In this document: in pieces, positions 26,590 to 35,499 of the stretch
How positions within the stretch are numbered: position 1 is the stretch's first letter
Layout: each line of letters starts with the position of its first letter
Assembly (NCBI GenBank): GCA_947503785.1
Contig: CANNFB010000001.1
Location: forward strand, 124,001-188,000
Direction: 5' to 3'
Length of the DNA stretch: 64,000 nucleotides
Source: an uncultured Campylobacterales bacterium
GTDB lineage: Bacteria; Campylobacterota; Campylobacteria; Campylobacterales; Arcobacteraceae
The notes under the pieces: model-generated
What the model was told of the DNA's origin: nothing
The model's input: the letters and a program-made list of their open reading frames with translations, nothing else
The model's database searches: none
Position numbers and translations under genes: made by a program

Positions 26590-27750
26590 ATGACTTTAAG
26601 AGAAAAATTTTCTCCAATGTGTTTTTTATCAGCCTTAGGCGCTGGTGGACTGTCTGTATCATTTTTTATGTATCTAATGTTTTTAGTACCACACGAAGGT
26701 TCACCTATGGCAACATTTGATTTTATTATAATTGAACTAATGAAAGGTTCATGGCTTTCACTTGTTATATCTTTTTCTCTTGTTTTTATTATAGCTTTTG
26801 CATATTTTCACTTTAAACTTTTAATTTGGAATACAAAACAGTTTCTTTTATATAAGAAAACTCAAAGTTATAAAAAGCTTATTAACTCAAATGCTGAAAT
26901 ATCACTAATGACTATTCCATTAACATTTACAATGAGTATAAATGTATGTTTTGTTTTAGGTGCAGTTTTTGTACCAGGACTTTGGGATATAGTTGAGTAC
27001 TTATTTCCTTTTGCATTAATAGGTTTTTTACTCACTGGATTTTATGCATTAAAAATATTTTTCAATTATTTTTCAAGACTTTTAGTTACTGGAGATTTTG
27101 ATTTTACAACAAACAACAATCTTTCACAAATGATTTCTATTTTTGCATTTGCAATGGTAGCAGTTGGATTTGCAGCACCAGGAGCTATGAGTCATAATAT
27201 AGAAGTAAATGCAATTGGTATTTTTGGTGCTTTATTTTTTATGGCACTATCAGTATTATTGCTAATGATAAAATTAACGCTTGGTTTTAAAAATATGTTT
27301 GAACATGGTATTTCAATAGAAGCTTCACCTTCATTATGGATTATAATTCCCATTCTAACTCTTTTAGGAATTACTGCTGTAAGAGTAACCTTTGGGTTAG
27401 ATCATAATTTTAATGCAAATGTTAATAAGTCATCATTATTTACTTTAACGTCAGTAATTTTATCATTGCAAATCATATTTGGTATTTTAGGATATAAAGT
27501 AATGAAACAAATTGGTTATTTTGAAAAATTTGTAGAGGGGAACGATAAATCCTCTGTGTCTTTTGCATTGATTTGTCCTGGCGTAGCTTTTATGGTATTT
27601 GGAATGTTTTTTATAAACTTTGGATTAACATATAATGATGTTATTAGTAAATACTCACTTGCATATTTTATTTTAATGTTGCCATTTATATTTGTTCAAT
27701 ACAGAACAGTTATGTATTTCTTTAAATTAAAGAAAAAATTCTCAATTTAA
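26590..27750 (+). CDS. Ten-helix membrane protein, TsoY / TDT-like
   Basis: This 386-residue integral membrane protein has about ten hydrophobic helices. Its start, LREKFSPMCFLSALGAGGLSVSFFMYLMFLVPH, and its internal GFAAPGAMSHN recall the proteins named TsoY, a selenoprotein-containing family similar to TDT/SLAC1 transporters. This match is from memory and tentative. No in-frame TGA or selenocysteine signal is seen; the segment has an ordinary cysteine near residue 12. It may transport a small anion or acid. AAGGA precedes the ATG. Confidence 0.65.
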   Translation: MTLREKFSPMCFLSALGAGGLSVSFFMYLMFLVPHEGSPMATFDFIIIELMKGSWLSLVISFSLVFIIAFAYFHFKLLIWNTKQFLLYKKTQSYKKLINSNAEISLMTIPLTFTMSINVCFVLGAVFVPGLWDIVEYLFPFALIGFLLTGFYALKIFFNYFSRLLVTGDFDFTTNNNLSQMISIFAFAMVAVGFAAPGAMSHNIEVNAIGIFGALFFMALSVLLLMIKLTLGFKNMFEHGISIEASPSLWIIIPILTLLGITAVRVTFGLDHNFNANVNKSSLFTLTSVILSLQIIFGILGYKVMKQIGYFEKFVEGNDKSSVSFALICPGVAFMVFGMFFINFGLTYNDVISKYSLAYFILMLPFIFVQYRTVMYFFKLKKKFSI

Positions 27751-27809
27751 TAAATAAAAAAATTATAAGATGATACAATCTCTAAATTAAAACTTGGAGC
27801 TTGTATCTT

Positions 27810-29087
27810 ATGACAAATATAAAAAAACTAACTAATATTCTTTTACTTTCAACAACACTACTTTTCACTGCTTGTTCAGTTAAAGAGCCTATTGTAAAGG
27901 TAGAAACGGATGACCTAAATAATACAACAAAATATGCAAATAATAACTTTATGAATCAAAATAAAGAAACAAATGACTATATAAAAAAATATTTTATACC
28001 ATGGAATCAAAATAAAGTAACATATACAGTAGAAGATGCAACATGGGGTTTCGCATATAAACAAAAAACTATTTATTTAGAAAACCATATACAAGCTTCA
28101 CAAGAATGGTTTGATAAACAAATTGAAAATTCTAATTTTGAAAATTATAATACAATTTTAAAAAAAGCTATTACTCTTAAAAACAGTGATATTAGAGTTT
28201 TCCCTACATCTTCCCCTATGTTTTACAATCCAAAAAAATTAGGAGAAGGTTTTCCTTTTGATTATAATCAAAACTCGGCAATAAAGATAAACACACCAAT
28301 CTTTTTATCACACTATTCAAAAGATAGAGCATGGGTTTATATGCAATCAAATAGTGTTGGTGGATGGATTAAAGTAAATGATATTGCAATTGTAGATGAA
28401 GAGTTTATACAAGGGTTTAAAACAAATAATTATGCAGTTGCAATAGAAGAAAAATTTCCTATTTATGATAATAGTTTTAGGGAGTATGTAAAAGTTGCTA
28501 CAATATTTCCTAAATTTCAAGATAAATATATTATTGCAAAAAAAGACATTTCTAACAAAGCAATAATTACATACATAACAATTAAGCCTTCAAGTGTAGA
28601 AAGTATACCATTAGAATTTAATTCTAATAATAGAATTAAAATTGCTAAATCTTTATTAGATGAACCTTATGGTTGGGGTGGATTACTAAACAATAGAGAT
28701 TGTTCTAGTTTTACACAAGACTTTTTTATTCCTTTTGGAAAATTTCTTTCAAGAAACTCAAAAGCACAGACAAAAAATGGTAAATACCACGATATTTCTA
28801 ATTTTTCTAAAAAAGAGAAAAAAGAGTATATAAAACAAAATGGAATTCCTTTTTCTACTTTAGTGTATTTAAAAGGACATATTATGTTGTATGTCGGAAT
28901 AAAAAATAATGAACCACTTGTAATGCACAATATGTGGAGTGTAAGACTTAAAAATAAATGGGGTAAGAAAGCTAGACATATTATAGGAAAAGCAACTATT
29001 ACAACACTAGAACCAGGGAAAGAGTTAAAAGACTTTGATGAGAACAATAATGTTCTTCGTCAAGTACTTGGTATTGTGGTTTTATAA
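27810..29087 (+). CDS. NlpC/P60 (C40) cell-wall hydrolase lipoprotein with SH3 domains
   Basis: This is a lipoprotein (lipobox LFTAC, followed by SVKEP) of 425 residues. The middle (about 130-240) has SH3-like repeats (DRAWVYMQSNSVGGWI). The C-terminal NlpC/P60 domain shows the catalytic Cys in NNRDCSSFTQDFF and the His in KGHIMLYVG. It is expected to cut peptide bonds of the peptidoglycan stem from the periplasm. A TTG three codons earlier is less likely because GGAG sits directly against it; the ATG has about 10 bases spacing. It is a single gene. Confidence 0.85.
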   Translation: MTNIKKLTNILLLSTTLLFTACSVKEPIVKVETDDLNNTTKYANNNFMNQNKETNDYIKKYFIPWNQNKVTYTVEDATWGFAYKQKTIYLENHIQASQEWFDKQIENSNFENYNTILKKAITLKNSDIRVFPTSSPMFYNPKKLGEGFPFDYNQNSAIKINTPIFLSHYSKDRAWVYMQSNSVGGWIKVNDIAIVDEEFIQGFKTNNYAVAIEEKFPIYDNSFREYVKVATIFPKFQDKYIIAKKDISNKAIITYITIKPSSVESIPLEFNSNNRIKIAKSLLDEPYGWGGLLNNRDCSSFTQDFFIPFGKFLSRNSKAQTKNGKYHDISNFSKKEKKEYIKQNGIPFSTLVYLKGHIMLYVGIKNNEPLVMHNMWSVRLKNKWGKKARHIIGKATITTLEPGKELKDFDENNNVLRQVLGIVVL

Positions 29088-29179
29088 ATAGGTACTATCA
29101 CTATAATTTGATTGCTAGTGTAGAAATAACTGTGTAAACATTAAAAATACAAATTTAGTAAAGTAACCCTTTTTTATAT

Positions 29180-32100
29180 TTAATTTCGTAAATAAATAAT
29201 TCGATAAACCATAGGTACATAATATAGATTTAAAACAGTAGCCCATAAAATTCCAAAGCCTAAAGATATAGCCATTGGTTGTAAAATCAAGGCTTGACCA
29301 GAAGCAAAGAAGATTAAGCTACTAAGACCTAATACTGTTGTAATAGATGTTAATAAAATAGGTCTTAGTCTCATTTTTGCATATTTTTCTAACTCTTCTA
29401 GATTTTTAGCTTTTTTAATAAAATCCATCATAATAATTCCATCATTAACGATAACACCTGCAAGTCCTACCATTCCAATCATACTTGGCATTGTTATATT
29501 TATATCCATAATTAAATGCCCTACTAAAACACCTAAAATAGATAAAGGAACTGTACTTATAATAATTAAAGGTTTTATTAAAGAATCAAACATCCATACA
29601 AGTGCTATAAAGATTAAAACAACTGCAATTAAAGCAGCTTGTCCCATTTCACTTTGTACTTTTTTATTCTCTTGTTGTTCACCTTTAATATCTAAGCTTA
29701 CTTCACTTTTTAATACATTTAACTCTTCATCTAACTTTTCAAAAACTTCTGCTGATGTAATATCACTTAATGATGCTGTTACACTTATAATTTGTTCATT
29801 ATTTTCTTTAAATATTTGAGAATATGCAGGTACCTTTATAAAGTCAACAACTTGTGAAAGTAAAACTTTTTGATTTGAACTAGTTGTAATTTGGAAGGTA
29901 TCTAAACTACTTAACATATCTTTAGATTTACTTTTAAATACAATATCAACAATACCCTCATCATCAAACATTTTTGAGTAAGTTGCTTTAAAATAGTAAG
30001 GTCTTAATTCATTTAAAACTGTTTGCTCACTTATTCCTAAATCACTCCCATAAGAGTTTACTTTAAACTTTAATTCATAGTTTCCTATTAGTGCATCATC
30101 TGCAATATTTGATACACCATCAATTGAATCTAAATGTTCTTTAAGAGATTTTACAGCTTGTGTAACCTTATTCTTATCACCTGATACTGCAATTTCAACA
30201 TCATTTTTTACAATTCCTGCTTGTGGTACAAATATTTTTAATTCGTCAAAAACACCAGAATTTACATCATCTTTTAAAATCTCTTTTAATTGTTTTTCCA
30301 TATCCTGAGCACTAGATTCTCTTATCATATTTGTATCATCATACTTTGGAGATAAATAGGGATTTATATACTTTTCAAAAATATTTATAGGAGCTCTTTC
30401 ATTTAAATTTATAAATAATTGGAAATAAAACTCTTCATAATGAGCTTGATTTTTACCATCTAGCTTTAAGCCAGTTACTGAGGTAACGGAACTTACTACA
30501 TTTTTAAAATCAACATTATCTAATATTTTTCTTTCTATATTATAAACTAATTGTTCTGTTTGCTCTATTTTTTTTCCAACTCCAACAGAACCTGTAATAT
30601 AAACTTGAGTTGAGTCAAAAGCTGGCATGAATTCAAACTTTTGAGATTTAAAAACCATAACACTAGCACCTAAAATAGCTGCTACCATTAAAAAGATTGC
30701 TAAATATCTACCTTTTAGTAAGAAGTCTAAAATCTTTCCATAAAGTCTGTAGTTAAAATCCCAAATTTTATGAGATTTTCTATCACCTTTATTTACTTTA
30801 AAAATCTCTTTTGCATGTAATGGCAAAAAGAAAAAAGCTTCAAGAAGTGAACTCAAAAGAAGCACAGTAATCATAATAGGAAGTATTTGCATAAACTTTC
30901 CAGTTTCACCAGTCATTAATAATATTGGTAAAAATGCAAAGATAGTTGTAGCAGTTGCTGTTAAAACAGCTGGATACATTTCCATTGCACCATCACGTGC
31001 TGCTGTAAACTTATCTTTTCCCATTTCCATATGACGATAAATATTTTCACCAACAACAATAGCTTCATCAACAAGCATTCCCAGAGCTATTAAAGCACCT
31101 AAAAGTGAAAGCATATTTAAACTATAACCTAAATAATCAGCAGCAATTAAACCTATCATAAATGAAGTTGGAATTCCAATTGCAATTACAATAGCAATTC
31201 TAATATTTATAAATATTAATAGGGCAATAAATAGTAAACACAAGCCAAATAATATATTTGAAACAACAGTATTTAGTCTATTTTTAATCCAAATAGAAGT
31301 ATCAATATATGTACTAAACTCTAAATTTTTATATTTTTGTTCAAACTCTTTAGTTATCTCTTTAATCTCTTTAACAAGCTCAATAGCATCACCACTAACA
31401 CCTTTATTTATTCCAACTGCAATATTTGGCTTAGCATTATAATGTGAGATATCAGCAACATCTCCTAATGAAAACTTAACATCAGCAATATCTTTTAAAT
31501 AAAATTTTTTGCCATCAACTTTAATTAATGTATTTTTAATTTTATCAATATTTTTTTCACCATTAAAAGTTGATAAATAATAGTGTCTAGAACTATCTTT
31601 TATTATTCCCACTGGGAATATAGAGCTTATAGATTGAACAGCTTGAATCACCCTACTTTTATCTAAACCATAAGCATTTATTTTTTCATCATTAAAACTT
31701 ACAAGTAATTCTTTATCGCTTTTTCCAAAAACAGAAACTTGAGATAAATCTTTTAATTGCATCACTTTTGATTTTACTTTTTCGGCAACTTCAAGTAAAG
31801 CCTCACGAGAATCATCACTTTTTGAGTAAACAGCAACTGTTATTAGGGGAAAAGAGTGTTCAATACTTTTTACAACTGGCTCATCCATATCTGAAGGAAG
31901 ATTTGTTTTAATTTTAGAGATGATATCTTTTACATCTGAAACTTCATTATCAGCTTTATATCCATCTTTTAAATCAACTTTTATAGAGAAAAAACCATTT
32001 TTAATTGTTGATGATATTTTATCAGCAGCACTTAAACCTAATAATTCATCTTCAATATCAGCAACAGCAATCTTATCTAAAAGCTCAGAACTAGCTCCCG

Positions 32101-32260
32101 CATACGAACCTGAAATAGAAATAGCATCAAGTGATGAGGGAGGGAATATCTCCTTTGGGATTTTAAAATATGAAAAAATTGCAAGTAAAAAAATAAAAAG
32201 AAGTAATAAATGGTTTAAAATAGGCTTTCTAAGTGCAAACTCAATAATCCCTTGCATCAT
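29180..32260 (-). CDS. RND-family efflux transporter permease
   Basis: The 1026-residue protein has the AcrB/CzcA architecture: a first helix (12-30), a large periplasmic loop, a helix block with the proton-relay segment LGALIALGMLVDEAIVVGENIY, then a second loop and a matching block with GVIVNDGIIMMDFI. It would export toxic compounds or other solutes with proton influx. No membrane-fusion or TolC-like partner gene is adjacent. Its ATG overlaps the stop of the FtsL-like gene (ATGA), so its translation is tied to the rsmH operon. The substrate is unknown. Confidence 0.88.
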   Translation of the reverse strand: MMQGIIEFALRKPILNHLLLLFIFLLAIFSYFKIPKEIFPPSSLDAISISGSYAGASSELLDKIAVADIEDELLGLSAADKISSTIKNGFFSIKVDLKDGYKADNEVSDVKDIISKIKTNLPSDMDEPVVKSIEHSFPLITVAVYSKSDDSREALLEVAEKVKSKVMQLKDLSQVSVFGKSDKELLVSFNDEKINAYGLDKSRVIQAVQSISSIFPVGIIKDSSRHYYLSTFNGEKNIDKIKNTLIKVDGKKFYLKDIADVKFSLGDVADISHYNAKPNIAVGINKGVSGDAIELVKEIKEITKEFEQKYKNLEFSTYIDTSIWIKNRLNTVVSNILFGLCLLFIALLIFINIRIAIVIAIGIPTSFMIGLIAADYLGYSLNMLSLLGALIALGMLVDEAIVVGENIYRHMEMGKDKFTAARDGAMEMYPAVLTATATTIFAFLPILLMTGETGKFMQILPIMITVLLLSSLLEAFFFLPLHAKEIFKVNKGDRKSHKIWDFNYRLYGKILDFLLKGRYLAIFLMVAAILGASVMVFKSQKFEFMPAFDSTQVYITGSVGVGKKIEQTEQLVYNIERKILDNVDFKNVVSSVTSVTGLKLDGKNQAHYEEFYFQLFINLNERAPINIFEKYINPYLSPKYDDTNMIRESSAQDMEKQLKEILKDDVNSGVFDELKIFVPQAGIVKNDVEIAVSGDKNKVTQAVKSLKEHLDSIDGVSNIADDALIGNYELKFKVNSYGSDLGISEQTVLNELRPYYFKATYSKMFDDEGIVDIVFKSKSKDMLSSLDTFQITTSSNQKVLLSQVVDFIKVPAYSQIFKENNEQIISVTASLSDITSAEVFEKLDEELNVLKSEVSLDIKGEQQENKKVQSEMGQAALIAVVLIFIALVWMFDSLIKPLIIISTVPLSILGVLVGHLIMDINITMPSMIGMVGLAGVIVNDGIIMMDFIKKAKNLEELEKYAKMRLRPILLTSITTVLGLSSLIFFASGQALILQPMAISLGFGILWATVLNLYYVPMVYRIIYLRN

Positions 32261-32514
32261 TTCACTTCTTGAATTAAAGGATTAAATAAAAGTGAATCAA
32301 TAATTTGATTTTTAAATTTCATATCTTCAAGCTGTTGTGCTAAGAATTTATTCTCTTCTTGTAATGAAATATAGTGTGCATAAAGTTTATTTATATCTTT
32401 ACTAATATAATAAATATTATTTCTAAAATATATTTTTGGAAAATATAAAACAATTGCTAAAAGAAGCATTGCAAAAACAAGAATCAAAGTATTTATAGCA
32501 TTTAATCTAATCAA
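32257..32514 (-). CDS. ftsL: FtsL-like small cell-division protein
   Basis: This 85-residue protein has a short cytoplasmic start, one transmembrane helix (about 9-28) and a periplasmic coiled coil with heptad-like spacing (INKLYAHYISLQEENKFLAQ). This is the build of FtsL, a bitopic division protein that is too divergent to match by sequence. Position supports it: ftsL follows rsmH in many bacteria, and here the two overlap by 8 bases. It could instead be another DivIC-type protein. Confidence 0.6.
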   Translation of the reverse strand: MIRLNAINTLILVFAMLLLAIVLYFPKIYFRNNIYYISKDINKLYAHYISLQEENKFLAQQLEDMKFKNQIIDSLLFNPLIQEVK

Positions 32515-33409
32515 ACTTAAAAATCCTTAATTTAGAACTTCTGCTTCTTGGATTTTGTTTAATCTCTTCTTTTGTAGGAATAATTGGTTTTCTTGTAATC
32601 ACTTTTCCTAAAGAATGATCATTTCCACATTCACATCTAAAAGCTTCAGGAGGACAAATACAAGACTTAGTCCATTTTTTAAAATAGTTTTTTACAATTC
32701 TATCTTCAAGTGAATGAAAAGAGATAATTGCAACAATACAGTTTTCTAATTTTGCAGATTCTAAAGAATCAAAAAGTCTTGTTAGCACTCCTAGTTCATC
32801 ATTTACTTCAATTCTTATACCTTGAAAAGGAAGAGTTGCTGGATGTATTTTACCTTTTGACATTTTTTTTGATAATAAAGTTGATATTTCCTTTGCTGTT
32901 GTAAAGGGTCTATTATTTACTATAAGTGAAGCTACTTTTTTATACTCTCGAACCTCTCCACATTCTTTAAAAACTCGTTCTAACTCACTTTGTGAATATG
33001 TATTTACAACTATTGAAGCATCTAAACTTTGATTTTGATTCATTCTCATATCTAATGTTTCACTCTCAAAACCAAAACCACGATCTAGCTTGTCTAACTG
33101 TAAAGATGAAACACCAATATCTGCAAGAATACCTCTTATATCATACTCTTTAAAGTTATCAAGAACATGTTCAAAATTACCCTTATTAAATGTAACTCTT
33201 GAAGAAAAAGGTTCAAGTCTTTTAGCACAAAAAGCCAAAGCTTCATCATCTTGATCATTACATATTAAATTCACAGTTTCATTTTGTTCAAGTAAGCCTT
33301 GAGTATGTCCACCAAAACCGGTAGTACAATCTATTATATATCCCTCTTTTATATCAGAGAAAGCATTTAGTGTTTCATTAAATAAAACGGGAACATGAGG
33401 TATTTGCAT
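32507..33409 (-). CDS. rsmH: 16S rRNA (cytosine1402-N4)-methyltransferase
   Basis: RsmH methylates N4 of C1402 in 16S rRNA near the P site. The 300-residue protein shows the start HVPVLFNETL, the SAM-binding loop DCTTGFGGHTQGLLE, ADIGVSSLQLD, the central DMRMNQ and the late FHSLEDRIVKNYFKKW, all typical of MraW/RsmH. It begins the operon that continues with the FtsL-like and RND genes. The divergent aldolase-like gene lies 61 bases away. Unlike in many bacteria, no other dcw-cluster genes accompany it in the window. Confidence 0.95.
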   Translation of the reverse strand: MQIPHVPVLFNETLNAFSDIKEGYIIDCTTGFGGHTQGLLEQNETVNLICNDQDDEALAFCAKRLEPFSSRVTFNKGNFEHVLDNFKEYDIRGILADIGVSSLQLDKLDRGFGFESETLDMRMNQNQSLDASIVVNTYSQSELERVFKECGEVREYKKVASLIVNNRPFTTAKEISTLLSKKMSKGKIHPATLPFQGIRIEVNDELGVLTRLFDSLESAKLENCIVAIISFHSLEDRIVKNYFKKWTKSCICPPEAFRCECGNDHSLGKVITRKPIIPTKEEIKQNPRSRSSKLRIFKFD

Positions 33410-33435
33410 TCAAACAGTCCTTATTAAAATTAGTA

Positions 33436-33441
33436 TATAAT
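33436..33441 (+). promoter_or_regulatory. Putative -10 box
   Basis: TATAAT lies 29 bases upstream of the aldolase-like ATG, within the short divergent spacer shared with rsmH. Confidence 0.45.
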
Positions 33442-33470
33442 ACCCAAAAATATATTTAAGGCTTTTTAAA

Positions 33471-34049
33471 ATGGTTGACAAGGCTACAGTTAAACAACTG
33501 AGTGATTTATCACTTACAATGTTTAGAAAGAACTTTTTTGGGATTTATCATGGAGCTATTTCTGCAAAACTTGATCAAGAAAACTTTTTAATAAATACAA
33601 ATGATGCAATTTTTGATGAAATGAGTTCAAACTCTTTTTGTTCTTTAAATCTTAATAAACAAGATTATAGATGGAAAATAGCAAGTATAGAATCACATAT
33701 TCATGCAACTATTTATACAAATATTCATGAAGCAAAATATATAGCTTTTGGAATGCCTATTTATACAACAGCATACACTTTTGATCATGACTCAATTATT
33801 TTTGAAGATTACTTTGGGAAAACAACATTTGGCGAGATTCCAATTTATGATCCAGGGGAAGGTAAAACTTGGTATGACAGAAATGCACTTGAAATCACTA
33901 AGTATTTAAAAGAGTCTACTAATAATGTAATGGTTATAAAAGGCGTTGGTGCCTATGTATATGATAGGGACTTAAATGAATTAGTAAAAAAAATAGCTAT
34001 TTTGGAAAATTCATGTAGATTACTTAGTATAAAAACATCTTTTTGCTAG
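33471..34049 (+). CDS. Class II aldolase/adducin-like protein
   Basis: This 192-residue protein fits the class II aldolase/adducin fold. It begins with a short helical part, followed by FGIYHGAISAKLD, the metal/substrate-type SIESHIHATIYTNIHEAKYIAF and a C-terminal GVGAYVYDRDLNELV, as in AraD/FucA relatives. The metal-binding His pair is only partly matched, so it may not be a sugar aldolase; small proteobacterial members are uncharacterised. AAGG precedes the ATG. It is monocistronic. Confidence 0.72.
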   Translation: MVDKATVKQLSDLSLTMFRKNFFGIYHGAISAKLDQENFLINTNDAIFDEMSSNSFCSLNLNKQDYRWKIASIESHIHATIYTNIHEAKYIAFGMPIYTTAYTFDHDSIIFEDYFGKTTFGEIPIYDPGEGKTWYDRNALEITKYLKESTNNVMVIKGVGAYVYDRDLNELVKKIAILENSCRLLSIKTSFC

Positions 34050-34170
34050 TAAAATGACTTATGTAGTTATTATTTTAATTATTTATTAATATGAAGCCCT
34101 AGTTTTAGCTATTTTAAAGCTTAAATACTATAAAGTTTATTCAAATTTATTTTAATTAAGGATTTCATTC

Positions 34171-34449
34171 ATGAACAAAGCTGAATTTATTGACGCAGTA
34201 GCTGCAAAAGCTGGATTATCTAAAAAAGACGCAAAAGGTGCAGTTGATTCTGTATTAGAAACAATTACTGAAACATTAGTAAAAAGAGAATCTGTAAGTT
34301 TCATTGGTTTTGGTACATTTACAACTGCTGATAGAGCGGCAAGAACTGCTAAAGTTCCAGGAACTGATAGAACTGTAGATGTTCCAGCTACAACTGTTGG
34401 AAAATTTAAAGTTGGTAAAGCTTTAAAAGAAGCTATTGCTAAAAAATAA
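34171..34449 (+). CDS. hup: HU-family DNA-binding protein
   Basis: HU is a small dimeric nucleoid protein that bends DNA. The 92-residue sequence has NKAEFIDAVAAKAGLSKKDA at the start, the GFGTF turn and a DNA-binding arm (GTDRTVDVPA) before VGKFKVGKALKEAI. The arm has less of the usual RNP-type basic sequence. AAGGA precedes the ATG. The codon choice looks like that of a highly expressed gene. It has its own strong terminator. Confidence 0.93.
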   Translation: MNKAEFIDAVAAKAGLSKKDAKGAVDSVLETITETLVKRESVSFIGFGTFTTADRAARTAKVPGTDRTVDVPATTVGKFKVGKALKEAIAKK

Positions 34450-34475
34450 TTTATATTTATAAATTGAACAACTTT

Positions 34476-34506
34476 AAAAGGATCTGTTTTAACAGATCCT
34501 TTTTTT
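34476..34506 (+). terminator. Terminator of the HU gene
   Basis: AAAAGGATCTGTT pairs with AACAGATCCTTTT, followed by further Ts. It is a textbook intrinsic terminator placed 27 bases after the stop. Confidence 0.92.
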
Positions 34507-34588
34507 ATGTCTAAAATATACAAAAATCACTTAAACCATAAAAAATAAAAAAAACTATATAATTGTATAAACTATAAAAAGAGTACTT

Positions 34589-35497
34589 ATGATTAGATTT
34601 CTTATATTAATAATTTTTTTATATGTAAATATTAATGCAAATGTAATTACACCAATTCCACAAAATATACAAATAAATAAAGAAAAAGTAAACTTAGGTA
34701 AACTATTATTTAATGATACTAGACTATCTTTGGATAATACAATTTCTTGTGCATCATGTCATTTCTTAGACCAAGGAGGAGATGATAATAAAAGAGTTTC
34801 AAGGGGAATAAATGGATTAGAAGGAGAAATAAACGCTCCAACTGTTCTTAATTCTGTGTTTAATTTTAGACAATTTTGGGATGGGCGAGCTAATTCTTTA
34901 AAAGAACAAGCCTTAGGACCTATTGAAAATCCTGTTGAAATGGGCAATGACTTTAATATTTTAATTCCAAAACTAAAAAAAACTGATTATAAAAGACTTT
35001 TTAATAATATATATAGTGACGGAATTACAAAAAACAATATTGCTGATGCAATTAGTGAATTTGAAAAAACTCTAATTACTCCAAATTCAGATTTCGATTT
35101 GTATTTAAAAGGTGATAAAAATGCTATTACAAAAATACAAAAAGAAGGATATGCAATATTTAAAGAAAAAGGTTGTATTTCTTGCCATCATGGTGTAAAT
35201 ATCGGAGGTAATTTGTATAGTAAATTTGGAGTAATAGTAAATCCAAATATAACTAATCTTGGAAAATTTAATCATACAAAAAGAGATAAAGATAAATTTA
35301 AATTTAAAGTACCCACTCTTAGAAATATTGAAAAAACTGCTCCATATTTACATAATGGAAGTATAGATAATTTAAGTGAAGTAATAAAAGTAATGGCTTT
35401 ATATCAATTAGGAAGAGATATTAGTTCTATAGAAATTTTTAAAATTAAAGAATTTTTAAAATCACTTAATGCAGAAGTACAAGAAGAGGTTAAGTAG
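34589..35497 (+). CDS. Di-heme cytochrome c peroxidase family protein
   Basis: This 302-residue periplasmic protein has a signal peptide (1-18) and two heme-binding sites, CASCH near residue 55 and CISCH near residue 196, in the order of bacterial cytochrome c peroxidases. Other family segments are LGKLLFNDTRLS, NAPTVLNSVFNFRQFWDGRA, NPVEMG and PTLRNIEKTAPYLHNG. It would reduce hydrogen peroxide with electrons from a small cytochrome c. The next gene begins 2 bases after its stop, so the two are cotranscribed, which ties it to cyclic di-GMP signalling. Confidence 0.9.
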   Translation: MIRFLILIIFLYVNINANVITPIPQNIQINKEKVNLGKLLFNDTRLSLDNTISCASCHFLDQGGDDNKRVSRGINGLEGEINAPTVLNSVFNFRQFWDGRANSLKEQALGPIENPVEMGNDFNILIPKLKKTDYKRLFNNIYSDGITKNNIADAISEFEKTLITPNSDFDLYLKGDKNAITKIQKEGYAIFKEKGCISCHHGVNIGGNLYSKFGVIVNPNITNLGKFNHTKRDKDKFKFKVPTLRNIEKTAPYLHNGSIDNLSEVIKVMALYQLGRDISSIEIFKIKEFLKSLNAEVQEEVK

Positions 35498-35499
35498 TT

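Noticed and set aside
28667-29047. 126-codon frame antisense to the NlpC/P60 gene
   Set aside because: It is a shadow of the NlpC/P60 domain on the other strand, with no start signal.
34152-34523. Long open frame antisense to HU
   Set aside because: It is the mirror of the HU gene, has no ribosome binding site and carries no recognisable domain. HU codon bias makes the opposite strand open by chance.
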